From DASZHA01 sp049644325 (lineage in GTDB: Bacteria > Chloroflexota > Dormibacteria > DASZGP01): a DNA stretch of 16,611 bases. Location: NCBI GenBank assembly GCA_049644325.1, contig JBARRR010000192.1, positions 1-16,611 of the forward strand, read 5' to 3'. Positions 7,017-12,499 of this stretch are shown one piece after another (the stretch's first letter is position 1; every line of letters starts with the position of its first letter). The notes below the pieces were generated by a model, which saw nothing but the letters and a program-made list of their open reading frames with translations, was not told the DNA's origin and did no database searches. The position numbers were made by a program, and so were the translations under genes.

Positions 7017-8525
7017 ATGTCCCCAATGAGTCGCACAACACGCCGCGCCCGCAGAGCCGGCTGGCTGGCGGCCACGCTGGTCGCTGTCCTGCCGGCGCTG
7101 ACGGCACCGGCGCTCACGCCGGCCGCGGCGGCGACGGCGAGCCTGGAGGTGGTCGGCAAAAGCCCACTCGACAGCCGCGGCATGAACGCCGCCGTGGCGG
7201 TCGCGGGCAGCTGCGCCTACGTCGGCAGCCGCTCGGACGCCGCTCCGCTGGTGGTGGACGTCGCCAACCCGGCGTCGCCGCAGGTGGCTGGAGAGCTTCC
7301 CCGGCACCCGGGCAGCACGCCTCGCGAGCTCAGAGCCATCCCGGCTGCCCGGGAGCTGCTGGTGCTCTTCTACGCCATCAACGGCGGCCCCAACCGCCTC
7401 GACATCTACCGCTGGTCCGGCGACTGCCGGCAGCCGGCGCAGGTGGGCAGCGTCGACTTTGGATCGCGGGCGCCCCATGAGTTCTATCTGTGGCAGGACA
7501 CGGGGCGCGCCTCTCGGGTCCTGCTCTACGTGTCGATGTTCGGGGCATCAGGCGACGGCCTCGACGTCATCGAGGTCACCGACCTGGCGCACCCGACGCG
7601 CCTTGGCGGCTGGACCGTGCCGTCGGCCTACGGCCACGCTCCACTCCACTCGATCGATGTAGCTGCGGATGGGGGCACGGCTTTCGTCTCCTTGTGGACA
7701 GGCGGCCTGGTGGTCGCTGACGTGTCCGACTTCGCCGCCGGCAAGCCGTCGCCCACCCTGCGCCCGCTCACCGCTCCGGAGGCCGTCTTCAAGACCGCGC
7801 CCGGCGACGTCCACAGCGCCGTGCCGGTGCCGGGTCGGACGATGGTCGTGACGACGGACGAGCGATACCCCAACCAGGGGTGTCCATTCGGCACGGCGCA
7901 TCTCGTTGACCTCTCGACCCCGGCTCGTCCTCGCGCCGTCAGCACCCTGGCGGTGCCGGAGAACACACCCTCGACCTGCGCCGGGGCGCCGTCGGGAACC
8001 TGGACCAGCCACAACCCCACCGTCACCGCGCACCTGGCCCTCATCTCCTGGTACAGCGCCGGTCTGCAGGTCTTCGGCCTCGATGATCCCGCTCAGCCCG
8101 TGCGCCTAACCGAGCTCCGGCCCACCGGCACCACGCCGAAGCTTCGCGACCTCGAGCTCGGCAGCACCGACACCATGACCTGGAGCTACCCCGTCATCAG
8201 CGGCGGGATCATCTACGTCGCCGACATCAACCAGGGGCTGCTGCTGCTGCGGTACCACGGGCCCCACGAGGACGAGGTTGCGGGAGCTGCTTTCCTCGAG
8301 GGCAACAGCAACATCACCGCTGGCGCCGTCGGACCCTCCGCGTCTGCGACGATCGCTCCCGGCGGCGGCCCCTCATCGCCGGCGGTGTCGCCGTCCCCAG
8401 GCGCGGTGGCCGGCCTGACTGCCGCGTTTTTGCTGCCTGTGCTGGGGGTGATCGCGGTCCTCGCTCTGCTGGCGGTCGCCGTCCTGGTGCTCTGGCGCCG
8501 ACGCTCGCGGGCGCCCGGACCTTAG
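7017..8525 (+). CDS. Secreted, membrane-anchored beta-propeller protein with LVIVD-type repeats
   Basis: 502 residues. Seen: a signal peptide (basic residues 6-13, hydrophobic core about 15-30, likely cleavage after the alanine run near 36-41); an extracytoplasmic region with repeated LVIVD-like strands, each a hydrophobic stretch plus D-(V/L)-x-x-P: PLVVDVANPASP (77-88), DVIEVTDLAHP (183-193), LVVADVSDF (231-239), AHLVDLSTPARP (294-305), LQVFGLDDPAQP (350-361); a Ser/Pro linker near 440-462; a transmembrane helix at about 465-492 ending WRRRSR. A C-terminally anchored surface propeller is therefore expected. Histidines recur at comparable places (PHEFYLW, LHSIDV, DVHSAVP, SHNPT). No enzyme activity can be named. 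The ATG at 7017 is chosen for GGAG eight bases upstream; the frame is open further upstream but antisense to the WS/DGAT gene. A strong terminator follows. Confidence 0.88.
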   Translation: MSPMSRTTRRARRAGWLAATLVAVLPALTAPALTPAAAATASLEVVGKSPLDSRGMNAAVAVAGSCAYVGSRSDAAPLVVDVANPASPQVAGELPRHPGSTPRELRAIPAARELLVLFYAINGGPNRLDIYRWSGDCRQPAQVGSVDFGSRAPHEFYLWQDTGRASRVLLYVSMFGASGDGLDVIEVTDLAHPTRLGGWTVPSAYGHAPLHSIDVAADGGTAFVSLWTGGLVVADVSDFAAGKPSPTLRPLTAPEAVFKTAPGDVHSAVPVPGRTMVVTTDERYPNQGCPFGTAHLVDLSTPARPRAVSTLAVPENTPSTCAGAPSGTWTSHNPTVTAHLALISWYSAGLQVFGLDDPAQPVRLTELRPTGTTPKLRDLELGSTDTMTWSYPVISGGIIYVADINQGLLLLRYHGPHEDEVAGAAFLEGNSNITAGAVGPSASATIAPGGGPSSPAVSPSPGAVAGLTAAFLLPVLGVIAVLALLAVAVLVLWRRRSRAPGP

Positions 8526-8560
8526 ACACCGACCGGCCCGTTGAGCCCGGGCGCAAAAAG

Positions 8561-8594
8561 AAGAGGAGGCCGGTAATGCCGGCCTCCTCTTTTA
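8561..8594. terminator. Rho-independent terminator, bidirectional
   Basis: A perfect 13-bp stem (AAGAGGAGGCCGG at 8561-8573 with its complement at 8579-8591) closes a TAATG loop and runs into TTTT on the plus strand. A run of A at 8555-8559 gives a U-tract in the other direction. It lies between the convergent beta-propeller gene and small exported protein 2 and can serve both. Confidence 0.92.
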
Positions 8595-8636
8595 TCCCGC
8601 CCTGTCAGGTCAGGGCGTTGATGTGCTCAGCGTCGA

Positions 8637-8906
8637 TCAGGGAACGGTCGGCATCTGGCCGGCGTCTTCCTGGGCCTCGCGGGCCGCGCTCTCACCCTGC
8701 TCATGGGTGGGGTCCTCGTTGGGCTTGAAGGTGCCGCTCGGGGCGGTGCTCGACCCGGAGCCTGGCGACGTTGTCGCCGCCGGCGTCGGGCTGGCGGTGG
8801 CGGCGCTGGCGGTCAGCGGTCCAAGGACCACGGCGCCGACGACTCCGCCGGTGAGCAATGATGCCGCGATACCGGCGGCGGTGATGAGGTTGCGTGTCTT
8901 GGTCAC
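8637..8906 (-). CDS. Small exported Ala/Thr/Pro-rich protein with acidic C-terminus (module 2)
   Basis: 89 residues from a GTG start with AAGGAG (8914-8919) seven bases upstream. Seen: basic MTKTRN, a hydrophobic stretch at about 7-30 with likely signal-peptidase site around TASAATA (32-38), a Thr/Ser/Pro/Ala-rich low-complexity stretch (39-58), then a charged C-terminal segment FKPNEDPTHEQGESAAREAQ and on (60-84) that looks helical and more conserved in character than the rest. There is no Cys and no catalytic motif. Function unknown. It lies 128 bases downstream of RR2 on the same strand, with its own phased repeats upstream, mirroring the small protein after the module 1 kinase. The clean ribosome binding site and flanking terminator support a real gene. 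A signalling ligand, periplasmic buffer or target of RR2 are all possible. Confidence 0.8.
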   Translation of the reverse strand: MTKTRNLITAAGIAASLLTGGVVGAVVLGPLTASAATASPTPAATTSPGSGSSTAPSGTFKPNEDPTHEQGESAAREAQEDAGQMPTVP

Positions 8907-8913
8907 TTCACTT

Positions 8914-8919
8914 CTCCTT
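8914..8919 (-). promoter_or_regulatory. Ribosome binding site for small exported protein 2
   Basis: CTCCTT on the plus strand, read AAGGAG on the minus strand, seven bases before the GTG start at 8904-8906. It is the strongest support that this short low-complexity frame is translated. Confidence 0.7.
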
Positions 8920-8971
8920 ATTGGTTGTGAGTGGCTGCTGTTGTTGCGTTGGCCTCAGCTTTGCGTTTGAA

Positions 8972-9010
8972 GCTGTGACCAATCGCCGGTCTTGCTCAGA
9001 CGTTCCTCGG
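8972..9010 (-). promoter_or_regulatory. Phased direct repeats, candidate response-regulator box C
   Basis: In 11-bp phase on the plus strand: GCTGTG (8972-8977), a poor unit TCGCCG (8983-8988), GCTCAG (8994-8999), CCTCGG (9005-9010). It is the weakest of the four boxes: one exact unit, two near matches and one that does not fit. It lies 66-104 bases upstream of small exported protein 2, just past the RR2 stop. Together with boxes A, B and D it suggests shared control. Confidence 0.38.
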
Positions 9011-9034
9011 AGTCCGATAAGAACGTCGTGAGAG

Positions 9035-9715
9035 CTACTCGTCGCGCAGGGAGTAGCCGACGCCGTAGATCGTCTGGATCAGGCGGCTGAGGCCGGCGGT
9101 CTCCAGCTTCCGGCGCAGGTAACCGACGTAGACGTCGACGGAGTTGTTGGAGCCGCCGAAGTCGTATCCCCAGACCGCGTCGAGGATCTGCCCCCGGGTC
9201 AGAACCTGGCGCGGGTTGCGCAGGAAGTAGAGGAGCAGCTCGTACTCGCGCGGCGTGGGGTCGACGATCCTGTCGCCGCGGCTCACGGTGCGCGTGGAGA
9301 GGTCGACGGTGAGGTCGGCAAAGCTGAGCTCGGATGACGAACTCGCTCCCCGCCGGCGCAGCAGGGCACGGACGCGCGCCAGCAGCTCGGCGTAGTCGAA
9401 GGGCTTGACCAGGTAGTCGTCAGCTCCGTTGTCGAGCCCCGCCACGCGGGCCTCGGTGGCGTCCCGCGCCGTCAGCATCAGCACCGCGACGTTGCCCTCG
9501 CTGCGGATGCGACGGCAGGTCTCGATGCCGTCGATGCCGGGGAGCATGACGTCGAGAATGACAAGGTCAGGGGTCATCGAGGCGATGGTGCGAAGCGCGG
9601 CGCGGCCGTCCGCCGACGTCTCCACCTCGTAGCCCTCGTAGACGAGCGCGCGGCGGACCGACGCGGCGATGTGCTCGTCGTCGTCGACGACCAGGATCCG
9701 GCTGCTCAACTGCAC
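9035..9715 (-). CDS. OmpR-family response regulator (RR2), MprA-like, no kinase in window
   Basis: 226 residues from a GTG at 9713-9715. Receiver domain at about 5-120 with Asp11/Asp12, phospho-acceptor Asp55 (VILDVMLPG), Thr82 and Lys104 (LVKPF); winged-helix DNA-binding domain at about 128-226 ending IYGVGYSLRDE. All key residues are intact. The receiver is close in style to mycobacterial MprA/TcrA-type regulators. No sensor kinase lies next to it: downstream is the small exported protein and upstream, divergent, the VOC gene. It is either an orphan served by a distant kinase or possibly by the module 1 kinase. No strong ribosome binding site is visible. Phased repeats at 9755-9793 lie 40 bases upstream and suggest autoregulation. 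Confidence 0.95.
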   Translation of the reverse strand: MQLSSRILVVDDDEHIAASVRRALVYEGYEVETSADGRAALRTIASMTPDLVILDVMLPGIDGIETCRRIRSEGNVAVLMLTARDATEARVAGLDNGADDYLVKPFDYAELLARVRALLRRRGASSSSELSFADLTVDLSTRTVSRGDRIVDPTPREYELLLYFLRNPRQVLTRGQILDAVWGYDFGGSNNSVDVYVGYLRRKLETAGLSRLIQTIYGVGYSLRDE

Positions 9716-9754
9716 GGCGCTGGGAATCTCATGAGAACCAGCCTTACGGCCGAG

Positions 9755-9793
9755 GCTCAGACCCTTCCTAGGGTTTGCTCAGAATCTGCTGGG
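9755..9793. promoter_or_regulatory. Phased direct repeats, candidate response-regulator box D
   Basis: In 11-bp phase on the plus strand: GCTCAG (9755-9760), TCCTAG (9766-9771, weak), GCTCAG (9777-9782), GCTGGG (9788-9793). This is the clearest box, with three strong units. It lies between RR2 (minus) and the VOC gene (plus). Relative to a leaderless start at 9820 the last two units cover about -43 to -27, the usual place for an OmpR/PhoB-type activator at the -35 region. Confidence 0.55.
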
Positions 9794-9807
9794 AGATGGC
9801 AAACGGC

Positions 9808-9813
9808 TAACGT
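9808..9813 (+). promoter_or_regulatory. Candidate -10 element for a leaderless VOC transcript
   Basis: TAACGT, six bases, then the ATG at 9820. This spacing puts transcription at or next to the A of ATG, common in high-GC Gram-positive bacteria. No -35 hexamer is visible; box D occupies that place. Confidence 0.38.
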
Positions 9814-9819
9814 AGGGGA

Positions 9820-10242
9820 ATGAGCTCGCAGTCTCCATCCACGTTCCCGGCCGAGGGCATGGAGCTGACCCACATCCTGGTGGTCTCCGACCTGGCCAAG
9901 TCGGTGGCGTGGTACCGGGACGTGCTGGGTGCGAAGCTCACCGGCGAGTACGGTGGCACCTCGGCAGTGTTCAACTTCCAGGGCGCCTGGCTGCTGGTTG
10001 TCACCGGCGGCCCCGAGACCGCGGACAAACCCGGCACCGAGTTCGTGGCGCCGGAGGACCCGGGCCGCGTCAGCCACAGCGTGACCATCCGGGTGGTCGA
10101 CTGCCGCGCTTCGTACGACGTTCTCCACGCCCGTGGGGCCGCGTTTCTCACCGAGCCGGTCGACTCGGGCTGGGAGATTCGGGCCTTCTTCCGCGACCCC
10201 GACGGCCACCTCTTCGAGATCAGCGAGGTGGGGAAGAAGTAA
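9820..10242 (+). CDS. Single-domain VOC (glyoxalase/bleomycin-resistance fold) protein
   Basis: 140 residues, one VOC unit: THILVVSDLAKSVAWYRDVLG (17-37) opens the fold and FFRDPDGHLFEISEV (123-137) closes it. His18, His86 and Glu133 are candidate metal ligands. Such proteins act as dimers; substrates range from methylglyoxal adducts to antibiotics and cannot be read from sequence. The ATG at 9820 is favoured by the leaderless promoter geometry; an in-frame ATG at 9859 would still keep the whole domain. It is divergent from RR2 across a 104-base region with box D, mirroring the VOC gene divergent from RR1. The ROK kinase follows after 54 bases. Confidence 0.88.
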   Translation: MSSQSPSTFPAEGMELTHILVVSDLAKSVAWYRDVLGAKLTGEYGGTSAVFNFQGAWLLVVTGGPETADKPGTEFVAPEDPGRVSHSVTIRVVDCRASYDVLHARGAAFLTEPVDSGWEIRAFFRDPDGHLFEISEVGKK

Positions 10243-10290
10243 CCTGGCCTCGACCGGGTCGGGCGAGAAGGACGCGAAAATGGCCGCGGT

Positions 10291-10296
10291 TATCCT
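10291..10296 (+). promoter_or_regulatory. Candidate -10 element of the ROK kinase gene
   Basis: TATCCT directly precedes ATG 10297 and lies six bases before a second in-frame ATG at 10303. The same TAnnnT-N6-ATG spacing occurs at the VOC gene (9808-9822). If used, translation would begin at 10303. Readthrough from the VOC gene is an alternative. Confidence 0.3.
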
Positions 10297-11274
10297 ATGG
10301 CGATGGCAGCGACCCCAATCATCGTCGCGGGCGTCGACCTTGGCGGCACCAAGATCCAGACCGTGCTCTTCCGCTCAGGCAAGGTGATCGGCCAGGGCCG
10401 CGGCCTCACCCCGCCGGGGAGCGCGGAGGATGTCGTCGAAGCCATCCGCGTCACCCTGGTGGCGGCGGCGGAGGAGGCGCAGGCGTCGCAGAAGGACGTT
10501 GTCGGCGTCGGCATCGGCTTCCCCGGCACGGTGCACGGCCCGCAGGGAAAGGTGATCCGCGCGGTCAATCTGCCCGCCTTCGAGGGCTACGCCCTGGGAA
10601 CCGGGGTATCGAAGATGTTCAATGGCGTGGCGGTGCGGATCGACAACGACGTCCGCGCCGCGGTCGTCGGCGAGCAGCGCGCGGGCTCCGGCAAGCCCTT
10701 TCAGAACTTTGCCGGCGTGTTCGTGGGCAGTGGCGTCGGCGGTGGCCTTGTCATTGACGGCAAGCTGCGGCATGGCCGCGGCGCGGCCGGCGAGATCGGG
10801 CATGTCGTGGTCAAGGACGGCGGCCGGCGCTGCGGCTGCGGCAACCGTGGCTGCATCGAGGCGTACGCCGGACGGCTGTCGATGGAGCGCACCGCCCTGC
10901 GCTGGGTCAAGAAGGGCAAGAAGAAGACGGTCCTTTTCGACCTGATGAAGCGCAAGGGCCGCGACCACCTGGCCAGCGGCATCATCTCCGATGCATTGGC
11001 TGTCCACGACAAGGTCGCCGTTCAGCTGATCGACGATGCCGTCTGGGCTCTGGGGGTGGGCCTGGCGTCGGTGCAGAACCTGCTCGACCTCGAGGCCTTC
11101 GTCATCGGCGGCGGACTGGGGGACCGGTTGGGCCAGCCGTTCATCGACCGCATCACCAAGGCGATGAAGCCGCACCTGCTCCGTCGTGATGACCCCCCGC
11201 GCCTGGTCCAGTCCAAGCTCGGCGACCTTGCCGGCGCTGTGGGTGCCGCCATCATCGCCACCGACAGGCGCTAG
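10297..11274 (+). CDS. ROK-family sugar kinase (glucokinase-like)
   Basis: 325 residues (323 if ATG 10303 is used). ROK kinases phosphorylate glucose or related sugars with ATP (sometimes polyphosphate in high-GC Gram-positives). Seen: phosphate-binding loop VDLGGTK (13-19), GIGFPGTVHG (72-81), catalytic region RIDNDVRAAVVGE (114-126) with Asp118, GSGVGGGLV (144-152), and the zinc motif GEIGH...CGCGNRGCIE with His169, Cys179, Cys181 and Cys186. There is no N-terminal helix-turn-helix, so it is an enzyme rather than a ROK repressor. A Lys-rich insert WVKKGKKKTVLFDLMKRKG sits near 204-222. It lies between the VOC gene and the basic repeat protein. Glucokinase is the likeliest role, but N-acetyl-amino sugars or polyphosphate glucokinase activity cannot be excluded. 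Confidence 0.92.
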   Translation: MAMAATPIIVAGVDLGGTKIQTVLFRSGKVIGQGRGLTPPGSAEDVVEAIRVTLVAAAEEAQASQKDVVGVGIGFPGTVHGPQGKVIRAVNLPAFEGYALGTGVSKMFNGVAVRIDNDVRAAVVGEQRAGSGKPFQNFAGVFVGSGVGGGLVIDGKLRHGRGAAGEIGHVVVKDGGRRCGCGNRGCIEAYAGRLSMERTALRWVKKGKKKTVLFDLMKRKGRDHLASGIISDALAVHDKVAVQLIDDAVWALGVGLASVQNLLDLEAFVIGGGLGDRLGQPFIDRITKAMKPHLLRRDDPPRLVQSKLGDLAGAVGAAIIATDRR

Positions 11275-11349
11275 CACCAGGTCCGGGCACAGGGCGCGCA
11301 GCGCGTCGCGCGTGAATCACACCGCGTGCAAGCCGCACGCCGCGCAATC

Positions 11350-11355
11350 CATAAT
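11350..11355 (+). promoter_or_regulatory. Candidate -10 element for the basic repeat protein
   Basis: CATAAT, five of six matches to the consensus, in the 134-base gap after the ROK gene. GTGCAA at 11327-11332, with 17-bp spacing, is a weak -35. It would give a leader of about 45 bases. Confidence 0.38.
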
Positions 11356-11397
11356 GTGCCGCGTGACACCCGCGCCTTGTGCGCGCACGTACACCTG

Positions 11398-11404
11398 AAG
11401 GAGG
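11398..11404 (+). promoter_or_regulatory. Ribosome binding site that decides the basic-protein start
   Basis: AAGGAGG four bases before the ATG at 11409-11411. It selects this start over the GTG at 11379, which has no such site. Confidence 0.75.
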
Positions 11405-11408
11405 CAGC

Positions 11409-11972
11409 ATGTCTAAAGCCAAGAGGCCGGCTCGCACGTCTGCAGCGCGACGTCGCACCACAGCGCGCAAGCCGTCGACTGCTCGCAGCACCAGCGCGGC
11501 GGCGTCCCCGTCGCGTCGTACAAGCGCGCGCCGCAGCACGGCTCGCAAACCTGCCGCGCGCAAGACAACAGCGGCGCGCAAGACAACAGCGGCGCGCAGG
11601 ACAACAGCGGCGCGCAGGACATCCGCGGCCAGGACCACCGCAGCACGCAAGACCACCGCAGCGCGCAAGACCACCGCGGCCAAGCGTTCGACGCCGCGTC
11701 GTGCCGCCGCCGCGCGTTCCACCACGGCCGCAACCGCGACTCGCGCCCGTCGGACCACGGCGCGCGCCGTGAAGAAGACAACGACTCGCGCGCGCAGCGC
11801 CGCCGGAGCGCCGGCGGTCCAGGTCGCCGCGTTGCAGAAACGCGTCACCGAGCTGGAGCGGGCTCTCAAGAACGTCGACAAGACGCTTCAGAGCAACGTC
11901 AAGAAGGCTAGGGGAAAGGTCAGGAAGCAGGCCAAGAAGCTGACCAAGCAGGTGCGTGCGGTAACCGCCTGA
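11409..11972 (+). CDS. Very basic Ala/Arg/Lys/Thr repeat protein with C-terminal coiled coil, H1/AlgP/PhaF-like
   Basis: 187 residues. Residues about 1-135 are Ala, Arg, Lys, Thr and Ser with repeated (A/S)ARKTTA hexapeptides, encoded by an 18-bp tandem repeat. The C-terminal 50 residues change character: VQVAALQKRVTELERALKNV and the following stretch give a heptad-like amphipathic helix, then a Lys-rich end. The repeats resemble histone-H1-like tails of AlgP, PhaF and mycobacterial HupB, so nonspecific DNA or polyphosphate binding is expected. No HU/IHF fold is present. Compared with PhaF (coiled-coil phasin first, basic tail last) the order is reversed. It is convergent with the MutT1-like/CHAD/ppk1 unit, with a terminator between. 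Role inferred: nucleoid protein, or linker between nucleoid and storage granules. Codon periodicity, ribosome binding site and terminator support a real gene. Confidence 0.85.
   Translation: MSKAKRPARTSAARRRTTARKPSTARSTSAAASPSRRTSARRSTARKPAARKTTAARKTTAARRTTAARRTSAARTTAARKTTAARKTTAAKRSTPRRAAAARSTTAATATRARRTTARAVKKTTTRARSAAGAPAVQVAALQKRVTELERALKNVDKTLQSNVKKARGKVRKQAKKLTKQVRAVTA
11557..11684 (+). repeat. 18-bp imperfect tandem repeats inside the basic protein gene
   Basis: About seven units of the type GCGCGCAAGACAACAGCG, each coding for six residues (A/S)ARKTTA or close variants. The first units differ by one or two bases, later ones more, which suggests recent expansion by slippage or unequal exchange. 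The copy number may vary between strains without breaking the frame. Confidence 0.85.
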
Positions 11973-11999
11973 GTTCAGCGGCCATTTGGGTTGCAGACG

Positions 12000-12029
12000 A
12001 AGGGCCTCGCCTCCGGGCGGGGCCCTTTT
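12000..12029. terminator. Rho-independent terminator after the basic protein gene
   Basis: AAGGGCCTCGCC (12000-12011) pairs with GGCGGGGCCCTT (12016-12027), a 12-bp stem with one G-U pair and a TCCG tetraloop, followed by TTTT at 12026-12029. It lies 28 bases after the stop codon and five bases from the end of the convergent Nudix gene, which it may also serve. Confidence 0.88.
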
Positions 12030-12034
12030 GCTAC

Positions 12035-12499
12035 CTACTGCAGGCCGGAGCGGAGCAGTAGGTCGTGGTCGTGGTCATACGACAGCTTCTTGAGCGCGCT
12101 GTCGAAATCCATCCACTTCATGCGGTCGACCTCGGGGATGGGCTTGAATGTGCCGCCGATGGCGCGCATCAGCCAGTACCAGACCACTTTTTCGCGCCCG
12201 CGACGGTCGATGTAGTCAAGCGTCCCCAGCGACCGCGCGATCAGGCAGCGCATCCCGGTTTCCTCCTGGACCTCGCGCAGCGCCGCGGCCTCCAGCGTCT
12301 CGCCATCCTTGAGCTTGCCTTTGGGTAGCGACCAGTCGTCGTATGCCGGGCGATGGATGAGCACCACCTCGAGGCCGCCGGACTTACCGTCCGTGCGGTA
12401 GACCACGCCGCCGGCGGCGCGCACGACGTCACGGTCGGCCAGCACCTCCTCCACTGCATTGTCGATGAGGGATGTGTGGTTGGTCGTCAGCTCAGTCAT
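12035..12499 (-). CDS. Nudix hydrolase, MutT1-like N-terminal domain only
   Basis: 154 residues. The Nudix box G-x5-E-x7-REUxEExGU is perfect: GKLKDGETLEAAALREVQEE then TGM (61-83). The preceding HRPAYDDWSLPKG (49-61) is characteristic of actinobacterial MutT1, which cleans oxidised guanine nucleotides (8-oxo-dGTP) and diadenosine polyphosphates. Mycobacterial MutT1 also has a C-terminal histidine-phosphatase domain; that is absent here. The ATG at 12497-12499 overlaps the CHAD stop codon (ATGA), typical of translational coupling; an in-frame ATG at 12509-12511 is an alternative. It ends the ppk1, CYTH-CHAD, Nudix unit. The substrate could equally be another nucleoside polyphosphate or, given the neighbours, inorganic polyphosphate or an inositol or dinucleoside polyphosphate. 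Confidence 0.92.
   Translation of the reverse strand: MTELTTNHTSLIDNAVEEVLADRDVVRAAGGVVYRTDGKSGGLEVVLIHRPAYDDWSLPKGKLKDGETLEAAALREVQEETGMRCLIARSLGTLDYIDRRGREKVVWYWLMRAIGGTFKPIPEVDRMKWMDFDSALKKLSYDHDHDLLLRSGLQ

Noticed and set aside
7017..8525. Methanethiol oxidase/selenium-binding protein (SBP56)
   Set aside because: Blade signatures are LVIVD-type, and a signal peptide and C-terminal membrane anchor are present; no SBP56 hallmark was recognised.
8526..8636. A further gene in the 111-base gap after the beta-propeller gene
   Set aside because: It holds only the terminator hairpin; no start with a ribosome binding site was found.
10375..11277. Minus-strand frame (300 codons) opposite the ROK kinase
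   Set aside because: Shadow of a gene with complete ROK motifs; the translation has no family features.
11557..11684. CRISPR-like repeat array
   Set aside because: The repeats are 18 bp, directly adjacent without spacers, in frame and coding for a basic hexapeptide.
11409..11972. Naming the basic protein algP, phaF or hupB
   Set aside because: Only the composition and repeat style match. The HU fold of HupB is missing and the domain order differs from PhaF, so a symbol would mislead.
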